Assembly (NCBI GenBank): GCA_030015575.1
Contig: JASDDO010000024.1
Coordinates: 38,030,114-38,094,113 of the forward strand
DNA from: Agapanthus africanus
Lineage: Eukaryota > Streptophyta > Magnoliopsida > Asparagales > Amaryllidaceae
Length of the DNA stretch: 64,000 nt
Reading direction: 5' to 3'
A program made the position numbers and the translations under genes. Every line of letters starts with the position of its first letter. Positions within the stretch are counted from its first letter, which is position 1. The notes under the pieces were generated by a model. That model was not told where the DNA came from and ran no database searches. It saw only the letters and a list, made by a program, of their open reading frames with translations. Below are positions 32,608 to 44,417 of the stretch, in pieces.

Positions 32608-33911
32608 GATCACAAATGCCAAAGCGCACTGGACGAAATCAAGCAATACCTGCAGAATCCGCCAGTACTGGCCGCTCCCGTTAAAGGAAAACCTCTCGTC
32701 CTGTACACAACAGCCCTCGAAGGTTCTTTAGGCGCGCTGTAGGCACAAGAGAACGATCAAGGGAAAGAAAGAGCTCTCTACTATCTGAGTCGAGTTCTCC
32801 TTGGGGCAGAAAGCAACTACTCCCCCATCGAAAAACGCTGCCTAGCGTTGATCTTCGCGGTAACAAAGCTCAGACACTACGCATTGGCACATGAGGTCCA
32901 TCTCATATCAAAGATGGATCCTCTCAAATATTTGATGTCGAAAGCTATATTAACAGGACGGCTGCTAAATGGGCCCTGCTCTTAATGGAGTACTCGATAA
33001 CTTATCGTCCCCTCAAGGCAGTGAAAGGTCAGGCTATCGCTGACTTCCTCGCTGAGCATCCGATACCTGTCGATTCTTCTTTGAACTGCGAATTGCCCGA
33101 CGAGCACGCGTTTGACACGATCGATGGGGAAAGAAGGGAGAATGATACCCGGTAGGAACTCTATTTCGATGGAGCATCTTCCATGAAGAAGCGCAAACAA
33201 AGCACCCCCATAATCAAATCAGGGGTAGGCCTTATCTTCGTGACTCCACAAGGAGGGATAATGCGCTTCGCCTTCTCCTTAACAGAACCGAGAACAAACA
33301 ATGAGGCTGAGTATGAAGCTTTGATAGCAGGTCTTGAAATCTCCGTCGACATGGGAATTTAGAATCTCCTCATATACGGAGACTCCCAGCTGATAGTTAG
33401 TCAAGTAAACGGCGACTATCAAACGTGCAAACCAGGGTTGGTGAAATACGGCGAGAGAGTGCAGCAATTGCTGACTCGAATCGCTTCCTACACACTGGAA
33501 AGCATACCGCGTGCGGAGAATAGCAAGACAGATGTCTTAGCCAAGCTCGCTAAAGAACTGGCTGACGAGAGCTTCGATGACGTGAGGATCATTGTACAAA
33601 GCCGTCGGGTTCTTGCACCGGCAGAAATATCTCCGGAGTCTTCCGAAGAAAAGGAAGCGACCGGGAAAATGGATCTGCAAATAAAAGACCAGGAAAAGGC
33701 TGAGGATTGGAGAGAATTCTTTATAGACTACTTCAAACCCCATCGAACACCCGAAGATGCGTCCTCAAGACATCAGCTTATGAAACTAGCTCTGTCTTTT
33801 GCTTTCTTCAATGATACCCTGTATAAGAGATCATTTGACTATTTATGGCTAAGATGCCTGGGACCTGAAGAGGCAAAACGAGTCGTCCAAGAAACTCATG
33901 ACGGACTCTGA
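32608..33911 (+). pseudogene. RNase H and second (aRNH-type) RNase H of B, degenerate
   Basis: The first RNase H is readable as LYYLSRVLLGAESNYSPIEK and LALIFAVTKLRHYALA, but it has TAG codons (32605, 32741 region) and a frame change near 32950. The second RNase H, typical of Tat/Ogre elements, has LYFDGASSMKKRK (about 33160), TNNEAEYEALIAGLEI, LLIYGDSQLIVSQVNG and ENSKTDVLAKLA. A TAG at 33361 interrupts it. The linker into integrase ends with TGA at 33909 inside the H2C2 finger. Confidence 0.85.
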
Positions 33912-34958
33912 GGTTCTCACCAAGCCGGGCCAAAAATGAAGCTGAAGATCAAACAGATGGGTTATTATTGGCCCACGATGATCCAAGACTGCCTCGAATA
34001 CGCGAAGCAGTGCCACCTGTGCCAGATTCATGGGGACTTTATCCATCAACATCCAAATCCGCTACATCCGACAATGGCTAGCTGGCCGTTCGAAATGTGG
34101 AGAACTGACATAATTGGCCTCATCGAGCCAGCATCGTCCAGAGGACATCGGTTCATTTTGGCGACAACTGATTACTTCTCCAAGTGGGTAGAAGCAGTAC
34201 CGCTGAGGGAAGTGAAGACGGAGAATATCCTCCATTTCTTCAAGACGCACGTCATTTATCAGTTTGGAACTCCGCAACGGATCATCTCCGATAATGGGCC
34301 AGCCTACAGAAGCCACAAGATCAGCCGCTTCGCACAACAGCATAACATAGACTGGAGATACTGTTCAGTCTATAATCCTCGAGCTAACGGTCTAGAAGAG
34401 GCTTTCAACAAGACCTTGATGAAGATCGTGAAAAAGACGGTGTCTCGAAATAAGAGGGACTGGCATGAGAGACTGCATGAAGCTCTTTGGGCATATCGAA
34501 CTACGTTCAAAACAGCCACAAACACAACGTCGTATGCATTGGTATTCTGCACAGAAGCGGTACTCTCCCTTGAGATAGAGTTACCCTCTCTACGAGTGGC
34601 GGTTCACTACGGGCTAACAGCTGAAGAGAATGTTCACTTTCGGCTTGAGGAGCTTGATGGCCTCGATGAAAACCGGCTCGTGGCGCAACAGAGTCTGGAG
34701 GCTTATAAAGCAAAGATGACGCGCTCATATGAAAAATTGACTAGGCCGAGAACATTCCGCCAAGGCGAACTTGTGCTAGTGGTCAAAAGGCCTATGATCC
34801 CCAATCGTGCCAAGCGGGGGAAATTCGAGCCGAACTATGAAGGCCCGTATATCATAGATAAAGTTTACCAGGGTGGTGCCTACCTACTCATGGACATGCA
34901 TGGTGAAAGACCTTTCAGACCAATTAACGGCCGCTTCCTAAAAAAATACTACGCCTGA
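33912..34958 (+). pseudogene. Integrase of B
   Basis: It is in the same frame as the upstream 33438-33911 block across the TGA at 33909. H2C2 finger residues span this junction, ending CHLCQIHGD. The catalytic core shows WRTDIIG, ISDNGPAYRS and NGLEEAFNK (D, D, E all present). The C-terminal domain has FRQGELVLVVKRP and YEGPYIIDKVYQGGAYLL. It ends with TGA at 34956. Apart from the upstream TGA this module is open. Confidence 0.92.
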
Positions 34959-35039
34959 CGAGTCATAGCCTAGGTCAACGATAGATGACGACACCTATGT
35001 CCGTTCTCTATCTTCCTAAGCCTAAACTCTGTAAGTAGT

Positions 35040-35235
35040 AGCTGGCTTCCTTTTCTCGGACCGAAACGTCCTTAAACTAACAACGGACCGAAACGTCTTT
35101 AAACTAACAACAGACCGAAACGTCTTTAAACTAACTATGGACCACTATATCCTAAAACTGGCGTCGGACCAAAACGTCCTTAAACTAACAATGAACCACT
35201 ATGTCCTAAAACTGGCTGTTGAACGAGACGTCGAT
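35040..35235 (+). repeat. Tandem repeats of GGACCGAAACGTCTTTAAAC type
   Basis: About six units of 26-36 bp with a core GGACCGAAACGTCNTTAAAC alternating with GGACCACTATATCCTAAAAC-like forms. It is the same family as the LTR repeats at 15000-15215. Confidence 0.75.
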
Positions 35236-35427
35236 AAACTACTGTGGACTACAGCATCCCAAGGCTGACACAAAAAGAGAAAGAATAAAAAAAAAGAAAA
35301 AGAAAACGGTATGTCCATAAACAAAATGGGCACGGATGAAAACCCGAAAAGGCTCCGTGAGTAAAAACAGCAGGGCTACCGGCGAGTTTTTATGAAAACC
35401 CGAAAGGGCGCAACCTCGTTAAAAGAC

Positions 35428-35655
35428 ACTTGCAAGGTTCTCTCGATCTTGTGAGGAGAAACCACCTACGTGAGATCCTTACGACTTACAAGGGAGCAAC
35501 ACACTTAGGGATCCCCACGATTCCTAAGGAGAAATTACACTTACGAGATCATCATGACTCGTAAGGAGAACCCTCTTATGAGACCCTCACGGCTCATAAG
35601 ATTCAAAAGTCTTAAGCTAAAGGGATCTGAACCTGTTCTTAAGCGGCCACCACAA
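35428..35655. repeat. Hairpin module 1
   Basis: Consecutive foldbacks of about 25 nt. The best are 35504-35528, 35540-35565 (CTTACGAG/CTCGTAAG) and 35575-35600 (CTTATGAG/CTCATAAG), with 9-10 nt loops of ATCCTCACGA type. Confidence 0.8.
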
Positions 35656-35778
35656 CCTTCAATGCCGTCCTACAAGCGGCTCAATACTGACCCTTATATA
35701 CAATCCACGGGCGCGAATAAACATTTTCTTAACAAAGTCCCATCCGTAACTAGGGATATGTCTACACGGTGAACAGTC

Positions 35779-35996
35779 CTTGTAAGTCCTCTCGACTTAG
35801 AAGAAGAAAATACTCTTGTAAGATCCTTACGACTTACAAGAAGCCATACACTTGGGAATCCTCACGATTCCCAAGGAGAAAATGCACCTACGAGATTCTC
35901 ACGACTCGTAGGGAGAAAAATCTTTATGAGACCCTTACGGCTCATGAAGTCAAAAGCCTTAGTCGACAGGATCTTAACCCTGTCTACTAAGCCACC
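35779..35996. repeat. Hairpin module 2
   Basis: Four foldbacks: 35815-35840 (CTTGTAAG/CTTACAAG), 35851-35875 (CTTGGGAAT/ATTCCCAAG), 35887-35912 (CCTACGAG/CTCGTAGG) and 35922-35949. Order and loops match module 1, but stem bases differ in paired fashion. Confidence 0.85.
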
Positions 35997-36119
35997 TTTG
36001 TTCGACATCGACGAAGGCAAATGATGATTCGCTCCTGGCAATTTCCCAGTTGTAGCGGTGCTGATGCCGAAATCGGTGTCTAATTCCAAGCTTGCAGCAA
36101 AAAAGCCAGCGAGCCACAC

Positions 36120-36335
36120 ATGCATACAAAATAGCCGAAATGATGGGGCAACTTGCAACAAAATCAGCAAGTAAAAATGTATGCATACAAAAATAGCCGA
36201 AATGATTGGGCAACTCGCAATAAAAAGCAGCGAGTAAAAATAAAACAAATAGCCGAAATGATTGGGTACCACGAAAAATAGCCGAAATGATTGGGCAATC
36301 GCGACCTTCGCTATATAAAAGCTGAAATGATAGAG
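36120..36335. repeat. Dispersed word AAATAGCCGAAATGATTGGG
   Basis: Four close copies and one diverged copy of a 20-nt word, with variable spacers. Two spacers hold further short foldbacks (CTTGCAAC...GCAAG; CTCGCAAT...GCGAG). Confidence 0.75.
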
Positions 36336-36609
36336 CATTGCGGAAAGAAATAAAAAATGAATGAAATGAAACTTTTTGCCCTACAGGTGATATCACATCA
36401 ATCCCTGTATACAATCCAGGGGCGCAAACAAAGAGGGAATCACACCTTCCCTCCTCAGGCTCCATCGGAAGAAGAAGTCAAATCTCAACGGTTCACAGAC
36501 AGCCTGGAGATCATCTCAACATTCGTCTCATTTCAACAGACGCAACATCAAGCAAAGCGGAACTGCGGCAGCTCCCTGTTCCATGACTCGGCGGTGCATA
36601 GATGACCGG

Positions 36610-37855
36610 GGGTCAAACCCCAACTCCGTGAAATGCGGATAAAGTCAACCCTTCCTGGTCACGTGGAACACGGCTTATGTCAATCCTGACCCTGTGGGAA
36701 ACGTCCAAAGCGGAGCCTAGTCCTCGCAGAACACGGCTATGACCCTGTGGGAAGCATCCAGAGCAAATTCCTGGTCACATGAAATACGGCTTATGTCAAT
36801 CCTGATCCCGTGGGAAACGTCCAAAGCGGATCCTGGTCCTCACAGAACACGGCTATGTCAATCCGACCCCGTGGGAAGCATCCAGAGCGGAGCCTGGTCC
36901 TCGCAGAACACGGCTACGTCAATCAGACCCCGTGGGGAGCATCCAGAGCAAATTCCTGGTTACGTGGAACGCGGCCTATGTCAATCCTGACCCCGTGGGA
37001 AACATCCAGAGCGGAGCCTGGTCCTCGCAGAACACGGATATGACCCTGTGGGAAGCATCCAGAGAAAATTCCTGGTCACGTGGAACGCGGCTTATGGAAA
37101 TCCTGACCCCATGGGAAACGTCCAGAGCGGATCCTGGTCCTTGCAGAACACGGCTATGATCCCGTGGGAAGCATCTAGAGCAAATTCCTGGTCACGTGGA
37201 ATGCAACTTATGTCAATCCTGACCCCATGGGAAACGTCCATAGCGGAGCCTGGTCCTCGCAGAATATAGCTATGACCCCGTGGGAAGCATCCAGAGCAAA
37301 TTCCTGGTCACGTGGAACGCGACTTATGTCAATCCCGACCCCGTGGGAAACGTCCAGAGCGGAGCCTGGTCCTCGCAGAACACGGCTATGACCCCGTGGG
37401 AAGCATCCAGAGCAAATTCCTGGTCACGTGGAACGCGGCTTATGTCAATCCTGACCCCGTGGTTAACGTCCAAAGCGGATCCTGGTCCTCGCAGAACACG
37501 GCTATGACCCCGTGGGAAGCATCGAGAGCAAATTCCTGGTCATGTGGAACGCGGCTTATGTCAATCCTAACCCGTGGGAAACATCCAGAGCGGAGCCTGG
37601 TCCTCGTAGAACACAGCTATAACCCCGTGGGAAGTATCCAGAGCAAATTCCTGGTCACGTGGAACGCGGCTTATGTCAATCCTGACCCCGTGGGAAACGT
37701 CCAAAGCGGATCCTGGTCCTTGCAGAACACGGCTATGACCCCGTGGGAAGCATCCAGAGCAAATCCTGGTCCCGTGGAACACGGCTAAAGTCAACCCTGA
37801 CCCCGTGGGAAACTCCCAGAGCAACTTCTGACTCCGCGAAGTGCGGATAATGGCA
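36610..37855. repeat. 116-bp tandem array
   Basis: Units starting GACCCCGTGGGAAGCATCC recur at 37042, 37158, 37274, 37390, 37506, 37621 and 37737, a period of 115-116 bp. Earlier, less regular units reach back to about 36610. Each unit is two related halves of about 63 and 53 bp. ORFs here are by-products: 116 is not a multiple of three. Confidence 0.93.
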
Positions 37856-37865
37856 ACACCATCAA

Positions 37866-38092
37866 TCACTTACAGGTCCTCTCGACCCGTAAGGAAGAAA
37901 ACTCTCTTGTAAGATCCTTACGACTTACAAGAGAAAACGCGCTTAGGAATCCTCATGATTCCTAAGGAGAAAATACACCTACGAGATCCTCTCGACTCGT
38001 AGGGAGAAAAGTCTTCATGAGATCCTCATGGCTCATGAAATTGAAAAGTCTTAGGCAGCAGATCTGAACCTGCTTTCTAAGCCAGCACTACC
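37866..38092. repeat. Hairpin module 3, just beyond the antisense gene stop
   Basis: Foldbacks 37906-37931 (CTTGTAAG/CTTACAAG), 37942-37966 (CTTAGGAAT/ATTCCTAAG), 37978-38003 (CCTACGAG/CTCGTAGG) and 38013-38039 (TTCATGAG/CTCATGAA). It lies about 280-410 bases past the antisense stop codon, in what would be its 3' UTR. Confidence 0.85.
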
Positions 38093-38315
38093 TCTCGAAG
38101 AATTCAAAACGGAATGCTCTCTCTATCATCTGCAAGCTATGCTTACTAAAGTGACATGCTGATAACAAAGAAAAGAAGAAAGCAAAGAGATGACACAAGA
38201 CATTACGAAAGAAATGTATCTTTTATTCATAAATTCAATTGGGTACAAAATACATCTTATGAAAGAATAAAAAATGGATACATTTTATTCAAAATTACAA
38301 ATGGTACAAAAACGA

Positions 38316-39893
38316 TTATTGAGAGGGAAGCATTTTCAATAGACCAATCAGCCGCTCACGCACTTCTTTTAGCCCCTTTTCTTGGTCAGCTGCCGCGACC
38401 AACTCTGTTTCGACCTGGGATCGTTGCTGCAAGTAAGACGAAAGTTGCTCTTCGACGGCCCGCTGAGTTGCCCCACGATTATGTGCATCTCGCTCGATGA
38501 GGTCGAGCTTCTGCCTCAGCGTTAGCCCATCGGAAATACATCGTAGAAGGCCCTCAAAGATAGCCTTCAACTGCACAGCATTGGTATCAACCTGAGCATG
38601 CAGTCGAGCAGAGTCGTTTGAAATCTCTTCACATTCCTTACGCTTTAAGGTCGCTTCTTGTTCAAGATGGCGGAAGTAGGGAGTGCTCTGCTCAACCCAC
38701 GCTGCCCGTTGAGAGTTCACAGCCAGGACCTCAGGAGCAGGACGTTCGAATTCAAGCTCATGCAGACAGGCCTCAATTTCCCTGCAGTGATTAACCCAAG
38801 ACTCAACGACGCTCTCACTATGAAAGTTCACGAGCGTCGCCAGCATAGGATTAACCTCCGCGGCAAAATCTGCAGCGAATGTAGGAGCCTTTACGTCAAG
38901 CTCCTCGATGTAATCGCTCAACATGCGCAGACTATTCATAGCGCCTTTTGAAAATGAACGTCGAGAAAAGGGGCCTGCTGGCATTATGATTCGAGATTCG
39001 AACGGAGCTGAAGTCGGCATCACCGCTGCAAAACAAATCACAGTAAAGTGACGGTTCAAGAAATAGAGGAGGTTCATGAACAATAGAGTTTACTATACCG
39101 GCTGCAGCAAGGGGCAAGACTGGGAATACCGGCGATGCAACTGTTCTTTCATATCTCTCTTCGAGCTGTAGGGCTGTAATTAAAACAAACAAGAATTAGA
39201 AACGATTTGACTACCCGTCAAAGAAAAGAAGAGACGTTAACTAAAGGCTGTACTCACTAGCTCCGCTAGAAGAGGAAATCTCTGATTGAAAGGAGAAGTG
39301 TGGGTGTAGCACCTGATACAGGTGATCAAAAAGGACTCCTGCAAGGATATAATAATGCAATGTCAGTACATGAAGTATACTGTCTACAATGAAGCCGATG
39401 GGTCACAAATCCGTACCTTCCAGCATTTGAGAGGGTGCGAGAGAAGGTAAAGGAGCGGTCACCGTCAAAGCAGCAACTGGAGATGCTTCCTCGGATGGCA
39501 TAACCCCAACGCTCATCACACCTGCATTAGAAATAAGAGAAACGCTGTCAAAAGAAATTGAAAGGGATTGCAGAATAAATGGGAAAGTAATGACCCAAAA
39601 TCTACCTGGTGAGTCGCCGGTCGAGACCGCGATAAAGGCGTCACTGGATGCAGCGAATGCTTCACCCTCCTCCATCGGAACGGTCTCACCACCCGTAGCC
39701 TCATCTCCAGATTCCACGAGAATCGTCGTGACACTCGCAGTGCCCGGCAATGGTAAGGAGCCGCAAGGGGAAAGAGCGACGATTGGAGCAGTGCCCGACT
39801 CTTGAGAAAGAGTGGCTACCTCGGGCTCGGCAATTGTAGCTATCTCACCTACCACTACCTCGGGCTCAGCGATCATGGTTGTCTCACCTGTCG
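38316..39893 (-). pseudogene. Antisense gene of B, 3' exons (coiled-coil C-terminus)
   Basis: Minus-strand continuation of the gene at 46664-49736 beyond insertion D. Exons: rest of exon 4 39893-39606, exon 5 39521-39417, exon 6 39338-39258, exon 7 39173-39099, exon 8 39025-38316. Introns 39522-39605 (84 nt), 39339-39416 (78), 39174-39257 (84) and 39026-39098 (73) all have GT-AG ends and are all phase 1. The internal exons are 105, 81 and 75 nt. Exon 4 carries a short repeat of AEPEV-type units. Exon 8 encodes about 235 residues of mostly helical, Gln/Glu-rich sequence (RKECEEISNDSARLHAQVD, EEQLSSYLQQRSQVETELV), probably a coiled coil, ending KMLPSQ. No lesion is visible in this half. Confidence 0.75.
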
Positions 39894-39898
39894 CTACC
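39894..39898. other. Left target-site duplication of D
   Basis: CTACC, matched by CTACC at 46664-46668. The duplicated site is in exon 4 of the antisense gene. Confidence 0.95.
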
Positions 39899-41281
39899 TG
39901 ATTGATCTCAAAAACTATCTAATAACCGCAATCAAGAACGGCGTCGCTTGGTAGCTAGCCGGTGAGTACGGGTCGGTCCACAGGGATTTTGTGAATCTCC
40001 TAATCGCGATAACGAGTTAATTCCGATGGGTGTTCGGATTGATTATTAAATCTAAAAACTAAATTAATCTATATCTAAGTCTTGTTATGGTTAGATCTAG
40101 ATTAAGTTTGGAAAGTCTATAAATCTCACCGCTTTCTATACCCATATGAAGATCTAATTAGGAGTTATGGTAATTATTAATAAAGGGGATTAGAATCATT
40201 TGGAAAGATATTTTCTTCCTCTAGATTCTTGTCCTTCCTTTATCAATCCTTACCCTAACCTCCATGGAAAACAATCACAACCAGGCCTTTATACTACGGT
40301 ATCACTGCTACCTCGTGGGATAGGGTGTCGTAGGGAGCGGTATGTGCATGTATGCATAGAGTCCTATGAAAATATATGATGGGCAAGAAAGGGGATGAGA
40401 GATCTTCGTCTCTCAAACCTTCCCCAGATCTAACCCTAACAAGCGAGGAGACTACTCACTCATTAGGGAATTTAAAAACATTTATCTAGGGCATGGAATG
40501 AAAATTACCTAGGGCAAGAATTGAAATCTAAACTAGGACAATTAAATAAATCTATTTACTTTACAGATGGCTCTCTCCAAACATTTACACAGGGTTGTCA
40601 GATCTGAATAGATGATATGAAAAGAGGCATCGATGCTCTCCAAAAGAATTCTAAATTTTATTCATAAAAAGAGGCATAGGGAGGCATAAGAAAATACAAT
40701 CTTTAGAGTTCCTATTTATAGAGAATAGGAAACCCTAGGGTTACAATGACTCACATGTCAACATTTACAAAATTAGCCCTCTAAATACCCGTCAACGCCG
40801 CCACTAACTTATGGAAAAATTTCCAACTCATCCTTGCACGACCAAGCCACGGAACCGCGGCCCGAGGCCCTGTTTGGCCGCGGTTCCGCGGTCAACGAGG
40901 AGCTTTGGCTGCTTTGATTTTCTGTGATGGCTTATGGTGACTTTGGATTCCTGTTTATATAGGTCTTTTCTCATATTAAATTCTAGGTTTCTTCCAGATT
41001 TCCAGTGAACAATTGCAGTAGACTTTCAACCGTTCGCTTTGTAATTTTGGTACTTGAATTGCCTTGTACTTTGTTAATTTTATCTTTGATGTAGGCTTGA
41101 TCAAGAGTCTTCTGTTTGTTGGTCAAAGTCCACTTTTTCATCGTCTTTACATCGTTTTCACTATTTTCTGTCCAAGAACCTGTAACCTGTAATATGTAGC
41201 AGACATGCGTCAAAAGCACCTGTTTATTTGTAAAAAGAATAAGAATGGGGAATATAATAATAAAATATTATGGTGTGAACA
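39899..41281 (-). repeat. 3' LTR of D
   Basis: Reads TGATTGATCTC...GTGTGAACA on the plus strand. It contains an inverted repeat of CCGCGG type (40847-40862 with 40876-40891, 15 of 16 pairs). On the minus strand a TATAAATAGG-like box lies at about 40738-40729. Confidence 0.95.
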
Positions 41282-42723
41282 AATACCCCCAAACTTATCT
41301 TTTGCTCGTCCTCGAGCAAACTTATTTTTTATTCTTGACAAAAAACCTAACCGCACTTTCGCAGGGAAACGCGATTGCACTGAGCTCGTGCAACAAGCCG
41401 TTAAACCTCTAGGTGTCCCTAGTACGAGGAGTGTTGTCTCCTGAAGGTTTTCAGCGGATACTACCCACAAAATCCTATCAATTCGGCCTTTTCGACTTTT
41501 GTTCTCCAATTAGGTTTTCTAACAGGGAATTCTATTATCTTCGACCCGTAAATTATCCATCCATATTCTTCACACTTCCTCATCATCTAACTTAAGATTA
41601 TATATGTTCTATAGACTTACTTAGCTTTCGGCATCTCTTAAGTTTTCCTTCTAGGGTTCCATCTCCACTTAGGAATTTCTATCAACTCTACTAAAGACGC
41701 AAGTTCTATTCTTCATCCCTTTCTCTCATCTAAACTCCAATCACATATCCCTACGTGTGTGTATAGATCATCCCTACACTTGGAAATTCAAATCAAGCAA
41801 TCATACCCTTGTCCGTTGTCCAAAGTACTTATTAGTAGGTGAATTTTTAACTGAATTTGGCTTACACATTCTTCATGCGACCGTTAATACTTCTTGAGGT
41901 ACCAACAACCGATTACAAGATGTGTTTGCACATTAAAGCGTAATTCCTAGTCTTGTAACACCCAAGGCTTTTTAGCAGTGACTCCTAAACCAGTTGGTCT
42001 AAGGCACTAGGTGATGAAGCACCCTCGCTAAATATTTTTTCTATTTTTGCAGCCTTAAATAATTACAAAAACCAGTGTTCATTTTTTTTTCTTTATTCAC
42101 TTTTCTTTTCTTTTCTTTTCTTTTCTTTTCTTCATACTAAGGACGTGAGACAAGAGCATTTCAAGGTCTCCTCTACTATTCCAAGTTTCAAGGTGCGTGA
42201 TTGTGCAAATTGTAGGGTATACATTTTCAGAATCTAGACTTAAACTAGGAATTATTTTTCAAACTTATACTTTAATAAAAACATCAATAATTTTCCTTTG
42301 TTTCGACTTAGCCCAAAAAGTGAACTCAAAATTTGCCTATTTCTAAATAAACTACAAATACATATACTTTCTACCGCTAAACTTTAAGGAAGGTTATCTT
42401 TAGGGTTTTTAATTTACTAAGTCTAAGATCTAGTTTTTCCTAGCTAGTTAACCTATCTGTCAAACTCAAGTCAATTAAGCCAAAATTGAATACAATAATT
42501 TTTATAATTTTTGAAATTTTTCAATGTTTATGGGTTTTAAAATAAGTATGCAAATGCAAAAATATGTACAAATGAATGCGAAAGAAGAAGACGTACCGAG
42601 CATACCCCCAAACTTGAACTTGACAGTGTCCTCACTGTCATGCTAAACCCAGAGGGTCAAAAATGTCGGCACTCCCCTGTTTATTTATTTATAAATTTTT
42701 TTTATATTGTTTTGAATTTTTTT
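41282..42723 (-). other. 3' noncoding region of D
   Basis: The polypurine tract AAGTTTGGGGGTATT (minus strand, 41296-41282) adjoins the 3' LTR. A second copy of the motif lies at about 42616-42603, next to the GACAGTG/CACTGTC inverted repeat, as in E. Blocks 41340-41476 and 41980-42040 match E's 3' region. A (TTTTC)n run occurs at about 42103-42132. No coding frame. Confidence 0.85.
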
Positions 42724-44417
42724 TTATTTTTTTATAGAAAAAGAAAACAAAAAATATATATACATATATACAACAAGATTCCCCCCAAACTTAAGCTTGG
42801 CCTTACACAAGCCAAAGGTTAGCACCAACCATTCAAAAATCTTATCGTGGTAATGGTCGAGTCGGTGAAAGAATGGAGTAGAAAGAAAAGAAATGATAAA
42901 CACACAAGATCGTGTGGAAAGAAGAATGGTAGAATATGGTCTCAGTGGGGGAGTAGAATGGCGGAAAGGAGAAAGAAGGGTTGCGCGACCTTGAGGGTGT
43001 AAATCGAGTGAATAAATTAGCGCAAGTTGTGATGACCGATGTGTTAAAAGCGATTGCGCTAACCAATCAACTCGTCGAGAAATGGGATCAAATCCCTCAA
43101 GATTCGCAAGAAAGCATGGGTACGCCGGACTTGGTATTTGAGATGAAAGCGTAACGGTCACTTGCACGGTCGGAATAATAGGAAGAAGGGAAGGAAGTGA
43201 GTGAGGAAGGGTATCAGTTAAGGATTTAGGAGGGTGTATTGGAAAATTCGACACTTCAAACGAAAATGGTTCAACCTCAATATTATCCTCAGTACTATCC
43301 TCATAATTCTCCTCAATATTTTCCTCAAAAATTTTCTTATCCATGCCAATATCATCAAAATCAAGACGCATATGAAGTTCGGGAAAAACATTTAATGGCT
43401 CGGGATGATGAATTGGACATAAAATTTCAATTAAATCAACAGGTTCATCATCCGAAATATTCCCGGCGTCTATATCTTCAATCAAGTGAAAATCAATTTT
43501 TTCTGACACCTTGTCAAAAGCATGGATATTTATCGATTTAGGTTCTAGAGTGGAGGTGTAAAGATCGAAAGGATTAAGTGTGGTTTCACTCGAAAGGGGT
43601 TCTTCACAATCTGGCAAATCAAGAACTACAAATTCACACAACTCGTTTTTATTTTCAACTGGTGACTCATTGGGAACAATCGATGGAAAACCAGAGTTGT
43701 GGGCTTCAATTGGGTAAGGGTAGGTTTGATTTGGAGATCCTCTCACATTCTCATTCTGTCCAACCGCCTCCTCATACATTGAAAATTTTGGGGCTAGCGG
43801 GAGACTAGCTACCGGTTCAGCAGGTTGCATAAGGGCGGCCACGGATGCTTCCACATTCCTAACCATTTTGTTTGTTGCTGCGATATACGCCTCCAACGCC
43901 TCTTCCAAACTAGACTTTGGTGGTAAGGGGGTTTCGGCAAAAGATTCGAAATTGTTTGGATATGTGAAACTCCCAAAAGGCTGTGTAGAAGCAGTGTCTA
44001 GTGAAAGTGGGAAGGTCGGGTAGAACTGGTAGGAAGTGGGTGGTTGGGCAGGTGTAGGGTCAACATGTGGATAAAATGGTGAATAATCGTGCGGATCCCT
44101 AGAACTAGATGAATGGAGAGGGGTGAAAGATCGGCTGCGAGATTGAGCAATATGCTCAGCAATGGACATCGGCTTAGGAGTGACAGAAGGACTTGAAAAA
44201 GTGGTATCAACATATGGAGGTGGTAAAGGTTGACTTGTCGACACAAAGTGGGTTGAAAAGTCGAATTGTTTCTCCTAGACGCCTCTATTTGATCTTTCAA
44301 AGATATTTTAGGCATGGAAGGATCGTCTTTAAATTGACTGAACAAATTGACGAACGACGCAAAATTAGGTTCGGGATACCAAAGTTCGGCAAGTGATTTA
44401 TTATGTGGGGTACTCAT
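42724..44417 (-). pseudogene. Gag-like protein of D, unknown function, one frameshift
   Basis: ATG at 44417 starts MSTPHNKSLAELWYPEPNF. A one-base shift near 44268 moves to a 506-codon frame that runs to 42724. The protein is rich in Pro, Ser and acidic residues. A helical segment SLEEALEAYIAATNKMVRNV (about 43918-43859) resembles the helical segment of E's gag (SLERSLEAFVKQSTQSTANI). I see no zinc knuckle, protease or RT motif. The last 60 codons run through the third polypurine-like motif (about 42795-42781) and are probably not part of the original product. It could be a diverged gag plus protease linker of an Athila element that lost pol. Confidence 0.6.

Larger units (their letters stand above)
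34959..38315. other. Convergent intergenic region of B (between sense pol and antisense gene)
   Basis: No credible coding frame. It is packed with repeat structure, listed separately: short tandem repeats (35040-35235), three hairpin modules (35428-35655, 35779-35996, 37866-38092), a dispersed 20-nt word (36120-36335) and a 116-bp tandem array (36610-37855). Both the sense transcript of B and the antisense gene must end in or pass through it. Confidence 0.85.

Noticed and set aside
36739-37788. Overlapping ORFs with repeating peptides such as EASRANSWS
   Set aside because: They are translations of the 116-bp tandem array, whose period is not a multiple of three; not genes.
36610-37855. CRISPR-like regular repeats
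   Set aside because: Units are contiguous with diverged halves and no unique spacers; the context is a plant retrotransposon.
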